A DNA stretch of 64,000 nucleotides from Azospirillum sp. B4 (lineage in GTDB: Bacteria > Pseudomonadota > Alphaproteobacteria > Azospirillales > Azospirillaceae): contig NZ_BACU01000527.1 of the NCBI RefSeq assembly GCF_000333275.1, positions 62,001 through 126,000 on the forward strand. The letters are read 5' to 3'. Position 1 is the stretch's first letter. Each line of letters begins with the position of its first letter. Of this stretch, positions 41,811 through 50,360 are shown piece by piece. Position numbers and translations under genes: made by a program. The notes below the pieces were generated by a model. The model ran no database searches, was not told where the DNA came from, and worked only from the letters and a program-made list of their open reading frames with translations.

Positions 41811-42836
41811 ATGACCGCATGGCACTTGATCACCGATCAGTTCCCCGTCGAACAACGTCGTGACGTATGGCGCGACGCGCTGGAGAAACTGAAGCTTCCG
41901 CTGGACCATCTGCCGGAGGACGAAGACTTCTTCGCCAAATTGTTTTGTCTAAAGTCCCCTTTGGGCATTGAATTCGCCCGCATCACTTCCTCGCCGCAGG
42001 AAATATCCGGCCGGTTGATGAAGAAGGTGGACGCCGTCTGGCTGATCGTCTTGATCGAGGGCGGCGCCACCTTGACCCACCCGGGCGGTAAACTGGAATT
42101 GGCGCCGCAGGATATCATCTATGGACAGACGGGAATCCCCGCGTCGTTGTCCTTCAGCACTAAATTCCAGGTGCTTTACGCTTTAATTCCCAAGTCAGCG
42201 GTCAACCCAAGATTGATAACGCCACTCTCTTTCGGCGTTCTGCATTTACCGGGGCGGTCAGGAATTGGGCACGTGCTTTCGGGAATGCTCAAGGCTTTGG
42301 CAGAAACATTCGGCACGCTGACCGAAGGCCCGCTGCGGCCCATCGACATGGCACTGTCGGAGTTCCTGATGACGGCCCTGGCCGACAATCCGCAGGTGCA
42401 GACGGCGCGCGGCGCGGCCGGCATCCGCTCCATGGCCTTGCAGCGCATCTGCCAGATCATCGAGACGCGGCTGACCGATCCCGACCTGACGCTGGAGGAC
42501 GTGGCCAATGAATATGGCGGGTCCGCCCGCTATCTGCAGAAGCTGTTCAAGGAGGTCGACCAGACCTTCAGCGGCTATGTCCGCAACCGGCGGCTGGAGC
42601 GCTGCCGTCACGACCTGATCAACCCCACCTTCGCGCATCTGGGCATTTCCCAGATCTGCTTCCGCTGGGGCTTCAACGAGGCGGCGCACTTCAGCCGCGC
42701 CTTCCGCGATCGCTACGGCACCACGCCGCGCGCCTACCGCCAGTCCGCCGGCGTGGCGGACAACGACAACGGCGATTTCCTGGTGCCCGCCAGTATCGCT
42801 GCCGAGGGCGTCGCCGTTCGCCAGTTCGCTGAATAA
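41811..42836 (+). CDS. AraC-family transcriptional regulator
   Basis: A 341-residue protein; GAGGG precedes ATG 41811. The N-terminal part is a cupin-like sensor of the AraC-binding-like type (WRDALEKL to GQTGIP), and the C-terminal 100 residues hold two helix-turn-helix units (LTLEDVANEYGGSARYLQKLF, shortened here: LTLEDVANEYG, and FRWGFNEAAHFSRAFR). It sits at the left edge of the region D catabolic genes, convergent with the reductase gene, and is the only regulator there, so it is the likely activator of that cluster. Direct evidence is lacking. Confidence 0.92.
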   Translation: MTAWHLITDQFPVEQRRDVWRDALEKLKLPLDHLPEDEDFFAKLFCLKSPLGIEFARITSSPQEISGRLMKKVDAVWLIVLIEGGATLTHPGGKLELAPQDIIYGQTGIPASLSFSTKFQVLYALIPKSAVNPRLITPLSFGVLHLPGRSGIGHVLSGMLKALAETFGTLTEGPLRPIDMALSEFLMTALADNPQVQTARGAAGIRSMALQRICQIIETRLTDPDLTLEDVANEYGGSARYLQKLFKEVDQTFSGYVRNRRLERCRHDLINPTFAHLGISQICFRWGFNEAAHFSRAFRDRYGTTPRAYRQSAGVADNDNGDFLVPASIAAEGVAVRQFAE

Positions 42837-42879
42837 TGAAAAAGACGGCCGCTCATCATGAGCGGCCGTCTTTTTCATT
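42835..42879. terminator. Bidirectional intrinsic terminator
   Basis: A near-perfect inverted repeat: AAAAAGACGGCCGCTCA, short loop, then its complement ending in TTTTT. It begins inside the stop codon of the AraC gene and lies 46 bases from the end of the leftward reductase gene. A-run and T-run flanks make it efficient in both directions. Confidence 0.93.
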
Positions 42880-42924
42880 TCTGCAAATGGGGGATTCTCC
42901 CGCCAACCGCCCTTCAGGCTGCCG

Positions 42925-43887
42925 TCACAGGTCCAGCACCAGCATCTCGCTATGGGCGCGGGAACAGCAGGGGGTGAACAGCCGGTTGCCGGCATGCTCC
43001 GCGTCCGTCAGGACACAGTCGCGATGGTCCGGCGTGCCGTCCAGCACACCGGTGATGCAGGCGCCGCACACGCCCTCGGCGCAGGAAATGGGCAGTTCCA
43101 CCTTGGCGGCGGCCAGGGCCTCGGCCGCCGTCTGGTCGGCCATGACCGGGATGACGGCGCCGGTGGACCGCAGGCGCAGCAGGAAGGGCCGGTTGGCGCC
43201 GGCATTGGCCACGGGCTCGGCGGCGAAGCGTTCCAGATGGATATGGTTCGCCGGCCAACCCAATCCTTCGGCCGTGGCGGTGGCCGCGTCCAGCAGGGCG
43301 GCGGGGCCGCAGAGATAAAGATGGCGGCCGGGTGCCGGCGGGCCGATCAGCGAGGCCAGGTCCGGCCGCCCCGTTTCCGCCGTCACGTGCAGGTGCAGGT
43401 TCCCCTGCCCCACCGCCTGGGCCGCCGCGTCCAGCAGGGCCGCGCGCTCGCGCCGGCGCACCAGGTAATGCAGCGTGACGCTGACATTCCCTGCCAGATG
43501 GGACGCCATGGACAGCAGCGGCGTGATGCCGATGCCCCCGGCGATCATGACGTGCGAGGTGGCATCGTCCGCCAGGGCGAACAGGGCGCGGGGGCGGCGG
43601 ATGCGCAGGGTGTCGCCCACCACCACCCCGTCGCAGAGGGCCCGTGAACCGCCCCGGCCCTCCGCTTCGCGCTGCACGGCGATGCTGTAACAGGTACCCT
43701 GCGCCGGCGCGCTGTAGAGGGAGTACTGGCGCGTCAGCTCCCCCACCGCCACGTCGATGTGCGCCCCTGGTGGGAAAGTGGGCAGGGGGGCGCCCGCCGG
43801 GTCGGCCAGGTCGAACAGGAAGACGTCCTGCCCATCCCGCACCTTGGCGGCCACGCGCACGGGGAACCAGTCGTCGGCACCGGACAT
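42925..43887 (-). CDS. Oxygenase reductase, FNR-2Fe-2S type (vanillate demethylase VanB-like)
   Basis: A 320-residue protein; ATG 43887 has GAGGGAA upstream. A ferredoxin-reductase beta-barrel (RQYSLYSAP), NAD domain (GGIGITPLLSM, YLCGP) and C-terminal plant-type [2Fe-2S] domain (CAEGVCGAC, then a late Cys in TPCCS) occur in the VanB order. It transfers electrons from NADH to a Rieske oxygenase. The oxygenase encoded at 44847 in the same strand is the expected partner. Confidence 0.93.
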   Translation of the reverse strand: MSGADDWFPVRVAAKVRDGQDVFLFDLADPAGAPLPTFPPGAHIDVAVGELTRQYSLYSAPAQGTCYSIAVQREAEGRGGSRALCDGVVVGDTLRIRRPRALFALADDATSHVMIAGGIGITPLLSMASHLAGNVSVTLHYLVRRRERAALLDAAAQAVGQGNLHLHVTAETGRPDLASLIGPPAPGRHLYLCGPAALLDAATATAEGLGWPANHIHLERFAAEPVANAGANRPFLLRLRSTGAVIPVMADQTAAEALAAAKVELPISCAEGVCGACITGVLDGTPDHRDCVLTDAEHAGNRLFTPCCSRAHSEMLVLDL

Positions 43888-43900
43888 GATCAGCGTTCCC

Positions 43901-44686
43901 TCAGGCGGCCAGGTCGCCAAAGGCGACGCTCAGCATGCTGAGCGAGCCATGCTCCACCCGGTCGTTGACCAGGGTGACCGCATCGCCCGGCTGGCGGGTG
44001 CCCAAGACGTAGAGGAAAGGCAGGAAATGATCGGGGGATGGTATGCTGGCCGCCGCGTCCGGCCCCGCCTTCTGGAAATCGATCATGGGCTGGGGCGTGT
44101 CGGTTGCGATGCAGTTCTTCACCAGGTCGTTGAAACGCGCCGCCCAGGGATAGGGCGGGGTGCTGGGGTCCCAGTTCATGCGGCCCAGGTTGTGGACCAC
44201 GTTGCCGGTGCCCACGATCAGCACACCCTCATCCCGCAGCTTGGCCAGCCGCCGCCCGACCTCGAAATGGTGGGCGGCTGGTTGCGTCCCGTCCATGCTC
44301 AGCTGCACCACCGGGATATCGGCCTTGGGGAAGGCCTTGACCAGCACGGACCAGGTGCCGTGGTCCAGGCCCCATTTCTGGTCCTGGATCACGGGCAGGG
44401 GCGCCAGCACCTCTGCTACCCGCCGGGCCAGGTCCGGGCTGCCCGGCGCCGGATAGCGGACGTCGAACAGGGCCTGGGGAAAGGCGCCGAAGTCATGGAT
44501 GGTCGGCGGCCGCTCCATCGCCGTCACCGCCGTGCCCCGGGTGTACCAGTGGGCGGAGATGACCAGGATGGCCTTGGGAGTCCCCAGCCTGGTTCCCAGG
44601 CGCACCCATTCCCGGGTGCAGACATTGTCCTCCAGCGCGTTCATGGGGCTGCCATGGCCGAAGAAGATGGTGGGTAAACGGGTCAT
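43901..44686 (-). CDS. Class III extradiol dioxygenase, DODA (4,5-DOPA dioxygenase) type
   Basis: A 261-residue protein of the LigB superfamily. Metal-binding histidines are visible in FFGHGSPM, ISAHWYT and GTGNVVHNLG, with LDHGTWSVL as the catalytic His region. Homologues open catechol rings of DOPA-like compounds; others act on related diols. It lies between the reductase (13 bases downstream) and the Rieske oxygenase, so ring dihydroxylation followed by cleavage is possible. Confidence 0.92.
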   Translation of the reverse strand: MTRLPTIFFGHGSPMNALEDNVCTREWVRLGTRLGTPKAILVISAHWYTRGTAVTAMERPPTIHDFGAFPQALFDVRYPAPGSPDLARRVAEVLAPLPVIQDQKWGLDHGTWSVLVKAFPKADIPVVQLSMDGTQPAAHHFEVGRRLAKLRDEGVLIVGTGNVVHNLGRMNWDPSTPPYPWAARFNDLVKNCIATDTPQPMIDFQKAGPDAAASIPSPDHFLPFLYVLGTRQPGDAVTLVNDRVEHGSLSMLSVAFGDLAA

Positions 44687-44705
44687 TTTTTCCCCTCAAA
44701 CGCCG

Positions 44706-44842
44706 GGCGGCGGCATCCGCCGCCTTGGCTACCTCACTTTTCGGTCCGCTGACGCTCCCCGAAAAGTTCCGGCGGACCCGGTCGGGTCCTAAAGCTGTTC
44801 ACGATGGCGCGGCACGAGGTGACCCTCGCGCCGCGCTTTTTC
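44706..44842. other. Run of four hairpins between Rieske and DODA genes
   Basis: The 160-base gap contains four successive inverted repeats: GGCGGCGG/CCGCCGCC (44706-44724), CTTTTCGG/CCGAAAAG (44737-44766), GGACCCG/CGGGTCC (44774-44789), and GCGCGGC-CGAGG with its complement followed by TTTTT (44807-44841). Only the last resembles an intrinsic terminator, and its T-run is on the plus strand, against the direction of the flanking genes. The segment may control relative expression or stability of the two halves of the leftward transcript. Confidence 0.55.
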
Positions 44843-44846
44843 AGGC

Positions 44847-46034
44847 TCAGGCGGTGGGCTTCACACGGGTCCAGGTGTCCTTATACCGACGCACCAGCCA
44901 GCCATTGAACTCCCGCTGCGCCTGTTCCTGCCAGGAATAGCGGCCGCGGATGGCATGGCGGGAGCGCAGGCCTACCTGCACCATCTCATCCACGTGCAGA
45001 TCCTGGGCGATGATGGCGGCGGTGGAGTGTTTGTTCATCGCCAGCTTGTCGTCGAACAGTGGGTCCTCCAGCGCGCCCGGTGCCACCAGATAGCCCTGGT
45101 CCATCAGGTGCGTCTCCGCCCCGTCGGCCCGCAGGATCAGGTAGATGATCATGTCGCTGGTGATGACCAGCGACAGGGTGGGCGGCACGTTGACGAACAG
45201 CATGCGGTTGCGCTCCGCCTCGCCCAGCGCGGGGAAGACCGGCAAGATGGCCTTCTGCGTGGGGTTGAAGCTGGCGTCGGCGTGCAGGGTGCCGTTGGTG
45301 CGGTAGTACCCCGCCGTATCCGCCGGCAGGTCGTCGGGGAAGGCCGCCAGGCGCGACGGCACGAAGTCGTGCAGGGCGCCGCCGTGCAGGCGGTTGGCGT
45401 GATAGCCGTCGTTGTTGTTCTCGAACATCACCTTCCAGTTCCAGGGGAACTTGATGTCCCGGTCCGGTGCGGGGCCGTTCAGGCCAGCCATCGAATAGGG
45501 CGCCATCACCCCCTCCAGCGCCGCCAGGCGCGGGGCCAGGGGGGCGGCGTCCAGGTCGAAATTCACGAAGATGAAGCCGTGCCACAGTTCCACCTTGAAC
45601 TGGGGCAGCTTGATGTCCTTCTTGTCGAAGTTGCAGGTCTTCTCCATGGCCGGCGCGCCGATCAACTGCCCGTCCAGGCCGTAGGACCAGTGGTGATAGG
45701 GGCATAGGAAGGCGCGGGTGTTGCCTTGGCCCTCCGCCACCAGCATGGCGCGGTGCTGGCAGACGCTGGACATGGCGCGGATGGCGCCGTCGCGGCCCCG
45801 CGCCACCACGATGGGTTCGTCGATGATACTGGTTGTGAAGTAGTCGCCCGCTTCCTTCACCCAGGACTCGCGGCCGACGCACAGCCATTCGTGATTGAAC
45901 AACGCCTCTTTCTCGAACTCATAGAATTCGCGGTCGGTGTAGCACAGCGGCGGCAAGGTCTCCGCCGCCTCCACGCCCAGGGCCGAGCTGTCCAGGCCGT
46001 TGAAAAAGGCGTCATTCAGGAAAGAGTGCTTCAT
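44847..46034 (-). CDS. Rieske non-haem iron oxygenase, alpha subunit
   Basis: A 395-residue protein; ATG 46034 is used since the frame above it lacks homology. The Rieske cluster ligands are C92/H94 and C111/H114 (CQH and CPYHH). The mononuclear iron site includes H212 and H217 in NNNDGYHANRLH, with Asp209 as the bridging residue, and an Asp in the C-terminal IIAQDLHVDE. It hydroxylates or demethylates an aromatic or N-methyl substrate, using the VanB-like reductase. Closest recalled relatives include ring-hydroxylating and betaine/stachydrine demethylase types; the substrate is open. Confidence 0.93.
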   Translation of the reverse strand: MKHSFLNDAFFNGLDSSALGVEAAETLPPLCYTDREFYEFEKEALFNHEWLCVGRESWVKEAGDYFTTSIIDEPIVVARGRDGAIRAMSSVCQHRAMLVAEGQGNTRAFLCPYHHWSYGLDGQLIGAPAMEKTCNFDKKDIKLPQFKVELWHGFIFVNFDLDAAPLAPRLAALEGVMAPYSMAGLNGPAPDRDIKFPWNWKVMFENNNDGYHANRLHGGALHDFVPSRLAAFPDDLPADTAGYYRTNGTLHADASFNPTQKAILPVFPALGEAERNRMLFVNVPPTLSLVITSDMIIYLILRADGAETHLMDQGYLVAPGALEDPLFDDKLAMNKHSTAAIIAQDLHVDEMVQVGLRSRHAIRGRYSWQEQAQREFNGWLVRRYKDTWTRVKPTA

Positions 46035-46134
46035 CGTTTGAACCCCCACGCCATGCCCCTCGGGCCGTATGGGCCCCTGGGCTCTGCCGCCCGGAACCAC
46101 CTGGCCCCTCGTTTTTCGTGTGATCGTCGCGGTG

Positions 46135-47214
46135 TCAGTCTTCCCGCGGAGGGAAAATGCCGCGCGGGATGCGGACATGGATGCCCTGCGTGCCATCCAC
46201 CACCTGGGTGACGCCGAAGTCGGCCGCGATGCTCATCAAGGAGTAGGCGTCGTCGCGGCTCAAATTCTGCTGTTCGGTCAGCAGCTTCAGCATGTCGACC
46301 GAGGCGTTGCGCATGGCGACGTTCAGATCGGGGTCGAAACCGTGGACGATCCAGCAGTCCGGCGTCTCCAACAGGGGCGACGGGAACTGGAAGTCCTTGC
46401 GTAGGAAGACCTGGAACATGACGTTCAGCGACGCCTCGATGGCGGTGCCGCTCAGTTCCCCATCGCCTTGCGAGACGTGGGGGTCGCCGATGGAGAACAG
46501 GGCGCCATCCACCTGCACCGGGTAATACATCGTGGCGCCGGCGCCGATGCGCCAGTTGTCGATGTTGCCGCCATGCAGGCCCGGCGGGATGGTGCTGACC
46601 CGGCCGGCCACGTCCGGCGCCACGCCGGCGGTGCCCAGGTGCGGCCGCACCGGCACGCGCACGCCGGGCAGGGCCGACTGCCGGTCGCATTCCGGGCAGT
46701 TGGTGATCTTGCCCGGGACGTCGTAGCGGCCGGGAAAGTCATAGGCGTAGAGGGCGTGCGCCTGCTGGCTCATGGCGTCGATCTCGTAGATCGTCACCCG
46801 CTCCTTCTCCCCCATCTCCTTGAACAGGTGGCCCCAGTTGGCCGCCAGGTTCGAACCGTAGCGGGTGCGGGGCGTCATCTTCAGGTAGTGGACCTCCAGC
46901 ATGTCGCCGGGCTTGGCGCCCTCGACATAAATGGGGCCGGTCATGATGTGGACGCCGGGGTTGCGGTCGGCCTCGGCGATTTCCGTGAAGATGCGGGTCA
47001 CCGCCTCATCCATCATCAGGTCGGGCGCGTCGCCGGCATGATGGGTGATGGCTTCGGCCTGGATGATGTCGCCACTCTTGACCGTGAGGGCCGGCGCCTG
47101 GGTGGGGGTGAAGTAGCCCCAGTGCACAGTGCGCGGCGTGGCCGGCAGCAGGTGCAGCGTGGGCCGGATCCTGTGCCGTTCCGCCGCAGCGGCGCGATCC
47201 AATTGCACGGTCAT
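46135..47214 (-). CDS. Acetamidase/formamidase family amidohydrolase
   Basis: A 359-residue protein of the FmdA/AmdA family, recognised from HWGYFTP, GPIYVEGAKPGD, PPGLHGGNIDNW, IGDPHVSQGDGE and the GxAIEASL segment. The metal-dependent family releases ammonia from formamide, acetamide or similar small amides. It is 100 bases upstream of the Rieske gene on the same strand. It fits a pathway that frees a short amide from a larger N-compound. Confidence 0.92.
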   Translation of the reverse strand: MTVQLDRAAAAERHRIRPTLHLLPATPRTVHWGYFTPTQAPALTVKSGDIIQAEAITHHAGDAPDLMMDEAVTRIFTEIAEADRNPGVHIMTGPIYVEGAKPGDMLEVHYLKMTPRTRYGSNLAANWGHLFKEMGEKERVTIYEIDAMSQQAHALYAYDFPGRYDVPGKITNCPECDRQSALPGVRVPVRPHLGTAGVAPDVAGRVSTIPPGLHGGNIDNWRIGAGATMYYPVQVDGALFSIGDPHVSQGDGELSGTAIEASLNVMFQVFLRKDFQFPSPLLETPDCWIVHGFDPDLNVAMRNASVDMLKLLTEQQNLSRDDAYSLMSIAADFGVTQVVDGTQGIHVRIPRGIFPPRED

Positions 47215-47355
47215 TGTTCCCCCTGGTTCATGCGGTCCCGGCGGCCCCTGGCGGGGCGCCTCATGGGGGAAACCTTAGGGCCGGCGGATGCGCCGATCTT
47301 GCCTGCACGCGCATGGCCGCTTTCGCTGGGGCGACGCCCCGCCGGCCCATTCCCC

Positions 47356-47373
47356 GCGTGCAAGCTTTCATGC
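47356..47373. promoter_or_regulatory. Imperfect palindrome in divergent promoter region
   Basis: GCGTGCAAGCTTTCATGC is palindromic at 14 of 18 positions and lies between the divergent acetamidase and M20 peptidase genes. It is a candidate operator for the AraC-type or another regulator; support is limited to symmetry and place. Confidence 0.35.
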
Positions 47374-47473
47374 GTTAATCGGCAAGAGCGGGGGCGGGGC
47401 CAGCACCTATCATCCCCTGTAGAAAGCACCCGCACGCGAAGGCGGGTATCAACACAGGGGCAGGGGATTGGGT

Positions 47474-48772
47474 ATGACGATGCATGACGTCCCGTGGACG
47501 GTTTCCGATGAGGACGCGGCCGCCATTGGCGCCGCCATCGACCGGGATGAACTGGTGAAGCTGGTGCTGGACCTGTGCGGCATCCCCTCGCCCATGCGGC
47601 AGGAGCGGCGGGCGGGTGAGTTCGTCCATGACTGGATGGCGGAGAACGGCTTCGCGCCCCGTAAGGCCGGGCTGGTGGAGCACCGCTTCAACGTCATCGG
47701 CACCTATGGCGGCAAGGGCGACGGTCCCAACCTGCTGTTCACCAGCCATCTTGATACCGAGAGCCCGTTCTATGATGAGACGGACCAGTACACCTACCGC
47801 CCGGAAACGGTGAAGGATCCCCAGTGGCTGGGCGCCTGGCTGGAAGGGGAGACCTTCTTCGGCCACGCCGTGGGCAACGACCGGGGCCCGATGGCCTGTT
47901 TCCTGATGGCGGCGAAGGCGCTGAAAAAGGCCGGCATCGACCTCAGCGGTCTGATGTACCTGACGGCGTGCCCGGGGGAGATCGGGCCGGAACCGGCGGA
48001 GGAGCGGGGCGGTGTCGACTACCTGGGCAAGGAACTGGGCGCCTGCTATCTGATGTCCCACGGCGGGGTGGCGCCGGACTACGTCATTTCGGCCGAGGGC
48101 ACGGATTTCGGCGTGAACTGGACGGCCTGCGGCTACGCCGACTTTCGCGTCACCCTCTACGGCCAGGGGGTGTTCACCCCCCTGCTGACCCACCCGGAGT
48201 CGCTGGCCGACCACCCCAGCCCCCTGGTCAAGGTGGCCCCGGCCATTGAGATCATCCAGCGCTGGGCGCGGGAGTATGAGGTGAAGCACCGCTATGAGGG
48301 CCCCGGCGGCACCGCCGTGCCCAAGGTGCAGATCGGCGCCATCCGGGGCGGCACGCCCCAGGCGATGGGTGCCGCCAGCGAGGTGTGCAACATCTACGTC
48401 CAGGTGGCGCTGACGCCGGTGCAGACCATCGCCGCCGTGGACCGCGACCTGAAGCGCGCCTTCCGTGACGCCGGGTTTGGTGACGTCAAGATCCAGCCCT
48501 ACACTGTGCGCCACGGCTATACCGCCGACCCGCAGGCGGTGCAGCCCCTGCGGATGGCGCTGGACCACGCCCATGGCCGGGTGCGGGGCGGGCCCCAGCC
48601 CATCAGCGCTTCCGTCTATTCCAGCATGTGGCGCGACCACAACGTCTTCAACATGAACCGCATTCCCTCGGTGACCATGGGCCCGCGGCGGTGGCGGCCC
48701 AGCATCGACGACCTGGTGGACTGCACCCGCCTGTATGCCCTGGCGGCCCTGGCGTTGTGCGGCCGGGCCTGA
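47474..48772 (+). CDS. M20-family metallopeptidase/amidohydrolase
   Basis: A 432-residue protein; ATG 47474 follows GGGGATTG. The M20 metal ligands are seen in FTSHLDTE (His, Asp), GNDRGPM (Asp), and ACPGEIGPEP (Glu), with a later AEGTDF. The family includes acetylornithine deacetylase, carboxypeptidase G2 and N-carbamoyl amidases. In a cluster with acetamidase and amidohydrolase genes, hydrolysis of an N-acyl or N-carbamoyl amino acid is likely. The C-terminal part lacks the usual ligand His-x-G region in clear form. Confidence 0.88.
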   Translation: MTMHDVPWTVSDEDAAAIGAAIDRDELVKLVLDLCGIPSPMRQERRAGEFVHDWMAENGFAPRKAGLVEHRFNVIGTYGGKGDGPNLLFTSHLDTESPFYDETDQYTYRPETVKDPQWLGAWLEGETFFGHAVGNDRGPMACFLMAAKALKKAGIDLSGLMYLTACPGEIGPEPAEERGGVDYLGKELGACYLMSHGGVAPDYVISAEGTDFGVNWTACGYADFRVTLYGQGVFTPLLTHPESLADHPSPLVKVAPAIEIIQRWAREYEVKHRYEGPGGTAVPKVQIGAIRGGTPQAMGAASEVCNIYVQVALTPVQTIAAVDRDLKRAFRDAGFGDVKIQPYTVRHGYTADPQAVQPLRMALDHAHGRVRGGPQPISASVYSSMWRDHNVFNMNRIPSVTMGPRRWRPSIDDLVDCTRLYALAALALCGRA

Positions 48773-48774
48773 GC

Positions 48775-50157
48775 ATGGAGGGCACCGTCCCCGACCTGTT
48801 GGTCCTGGGTGGCGATGTCGTCACCATGGATGCCGACCGCGCGGTGTGGCGCGACGGCGGTGTCGCCATCGCCGATGGCGCGATCATTGCGGTGGACAAG
48901 GCGGCGGCCTTGCGGGCGCGCTGGCCCTACGCACCGGTGCTGGAGGCTGGCGGCGGACTGATCACCCCCGGTCTGATCAACGCGCACCAGCACCTGACGG
49001 GCGACCCGCTGGTGCGCAGCCTGATCCCCGACCGGCAGTCGTCGGACGAGTCCATCTTCGGCTGGGCCGTGCCCATCCATGGCGCCCACACCGCTGATGA
49101 TGATGAGCTGTCGGCCACGCTGAGCGCCGTGGAATCCCTGAAATACGGTACCACCACGCTGGTGGAGGCCGGGACCGTGGCCCATCCATCCCGTGTCGCC
49201 GCCGGCTTGGCCGGGGTGGGCATCCGGGGCGCCGTCGGTTGCTGGGGCTGGGACGTCGACAACGCCCCTTATGCCGCCCCGGCGGATGAGGTGCTGGCCC
49301 GCCAGACGGCCGTGCTCGACGGCCTGCCCAAGGGCGGGGGATTGGTGGAAGGCTGGGTCACCCTGGTGGGGCACGACCTGGCCAGCGACGTCCTGCTGGC
49401 CGGCGCCGCCGACCTGGCGCGGCGGCGGGGTGTGGGGATGACCATGCACATCTCCCCCACCGAGGCGGACGTGGCGGCCTACCTGCGCCGGTCGGGCCGG
49501 CGGCCGCTGCTGCACCTGGCCGACTTGGGCGTGCTGGGTCCGCACCTGCTGCTGGCCCATGCCGTCTGGCTGGACGATGCGGAGATGGACGCCCTGCTGG
49601 CCAGCGACACGGCGGTGGCCTATTGCCCCTGGGCCTACCTGCGCTTGGCCCAGGGCGTCAGCCGGGCCGGGCGGCATGCGGAGATGGTGCTGCGCGGCGG
49701 GCGGGTGGCGCTGGGGTGCGACGCGCCCAACGCCGGCGACCTGCCGGACATCCACCGCGCTGCCGCCCTGGCCGCCGGCCTGGCCCGGGACATGAGCCTG
49801 GACGCTCATCGTTTCGGCGCCGATACGGTCTTCGCCCTGGCCACCGTCGACGGTGCGCGGGCCATTGGCATGGCCGACCGCATCGGCTCGCTGGAGGTGG
49901 GCAAGCGCGCCGACCTGGTGGTGCACGACCCCAAGGCCGCCCCCTTCATGGTGGCCGGCGATCCTGCCCTGCAGCTGGTGTGGGGCACGGATGGCCGATC
50001 GGTCCGTGACGTGGTGGTGGATGGGCGCGTCGTCGTGCGTGAGGGCCGCTGCCTGACGGTGGACGAGGATGCGCTGAGGCTTGAGGCGCGGGCGTCGCAG
50101 GCCGCCCTGCTGGTCCGGGCGGGGCTGACGCCGCGTGGCGCCTGGCCGGTCCGCTGA
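48775..50157 (+). CDS. Amidohydrolase, ATZ/TRZ-SsnA type
   Basis: A 460-residue protein starting two bases after the M20 stop. The TIM-barrel metal site is formed by NAHQH (His-x-His), TMHIS (His), LLAHAVW (His) and GCDAPNAG (Asp). ATZ/TRZ enzymes deaminate or dechlorinate N-heterocycles and guanine-like rings; related proteins open cyclic amidines. It strengthens the case for an N-heterocyclic or ureide substrate for region D. Confidence 0.92.
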   Translation: MEGTVPDLLVLGGDVVTMDADRAVWRDGGVAIADGAIIAVDKAAALRARWPYAPVLEAGGGLITPGLINAHQHLTGDPLVRSLIPDRQSSDESIFGWAVPIHGAHTADDDELSATLSAVESLKYGTTTLVEAGTVAHPSRVAAGLAGVGIRGAVGCWGWDVDNAPYAAPADEVLARQTAVLDGLPKGGGLVEGWVTLVGHDLASDVLLAGAADLARRRGVGMTMHISPTEADVAAYLRRSGRRPLLHLADLGVLGPHLLLAHAVWLDDAEMDALLASDTAVAYCPWAYLRLAQGVSRAGRHAEMVLRGGRVALGCDAPNAGDLPDIHRAAALAAGLARDMSLDAHRFGADTVFALATVDGARAIGMADRIGSLEVGKRADLVVHDPKAAPFMVAGDPALQLVWGTDGRSVRDVVVDGRVVVREGRCLTVDEDALRLEARASQAALLVRAGLTPRGAWPVR

Positions 50158-50360
50158 CCAAAACACCCCGCTGACATGGTTAATTATTGAGCATTTTTAA
50201 TATCGCTGTTTTTTTAGGCGCTAGAACCATTAAGTGTGCCTATCATCACAGTGGGCGGACGTTTTCAGCATAAGTTTGTTCGCCTGTTGGCAAGCGCGGC
50301 GACCGCATCGGCTGATAGCGTTTCGGTGATGACTTAACACCATGGCCCGGGAGTTTCCTG

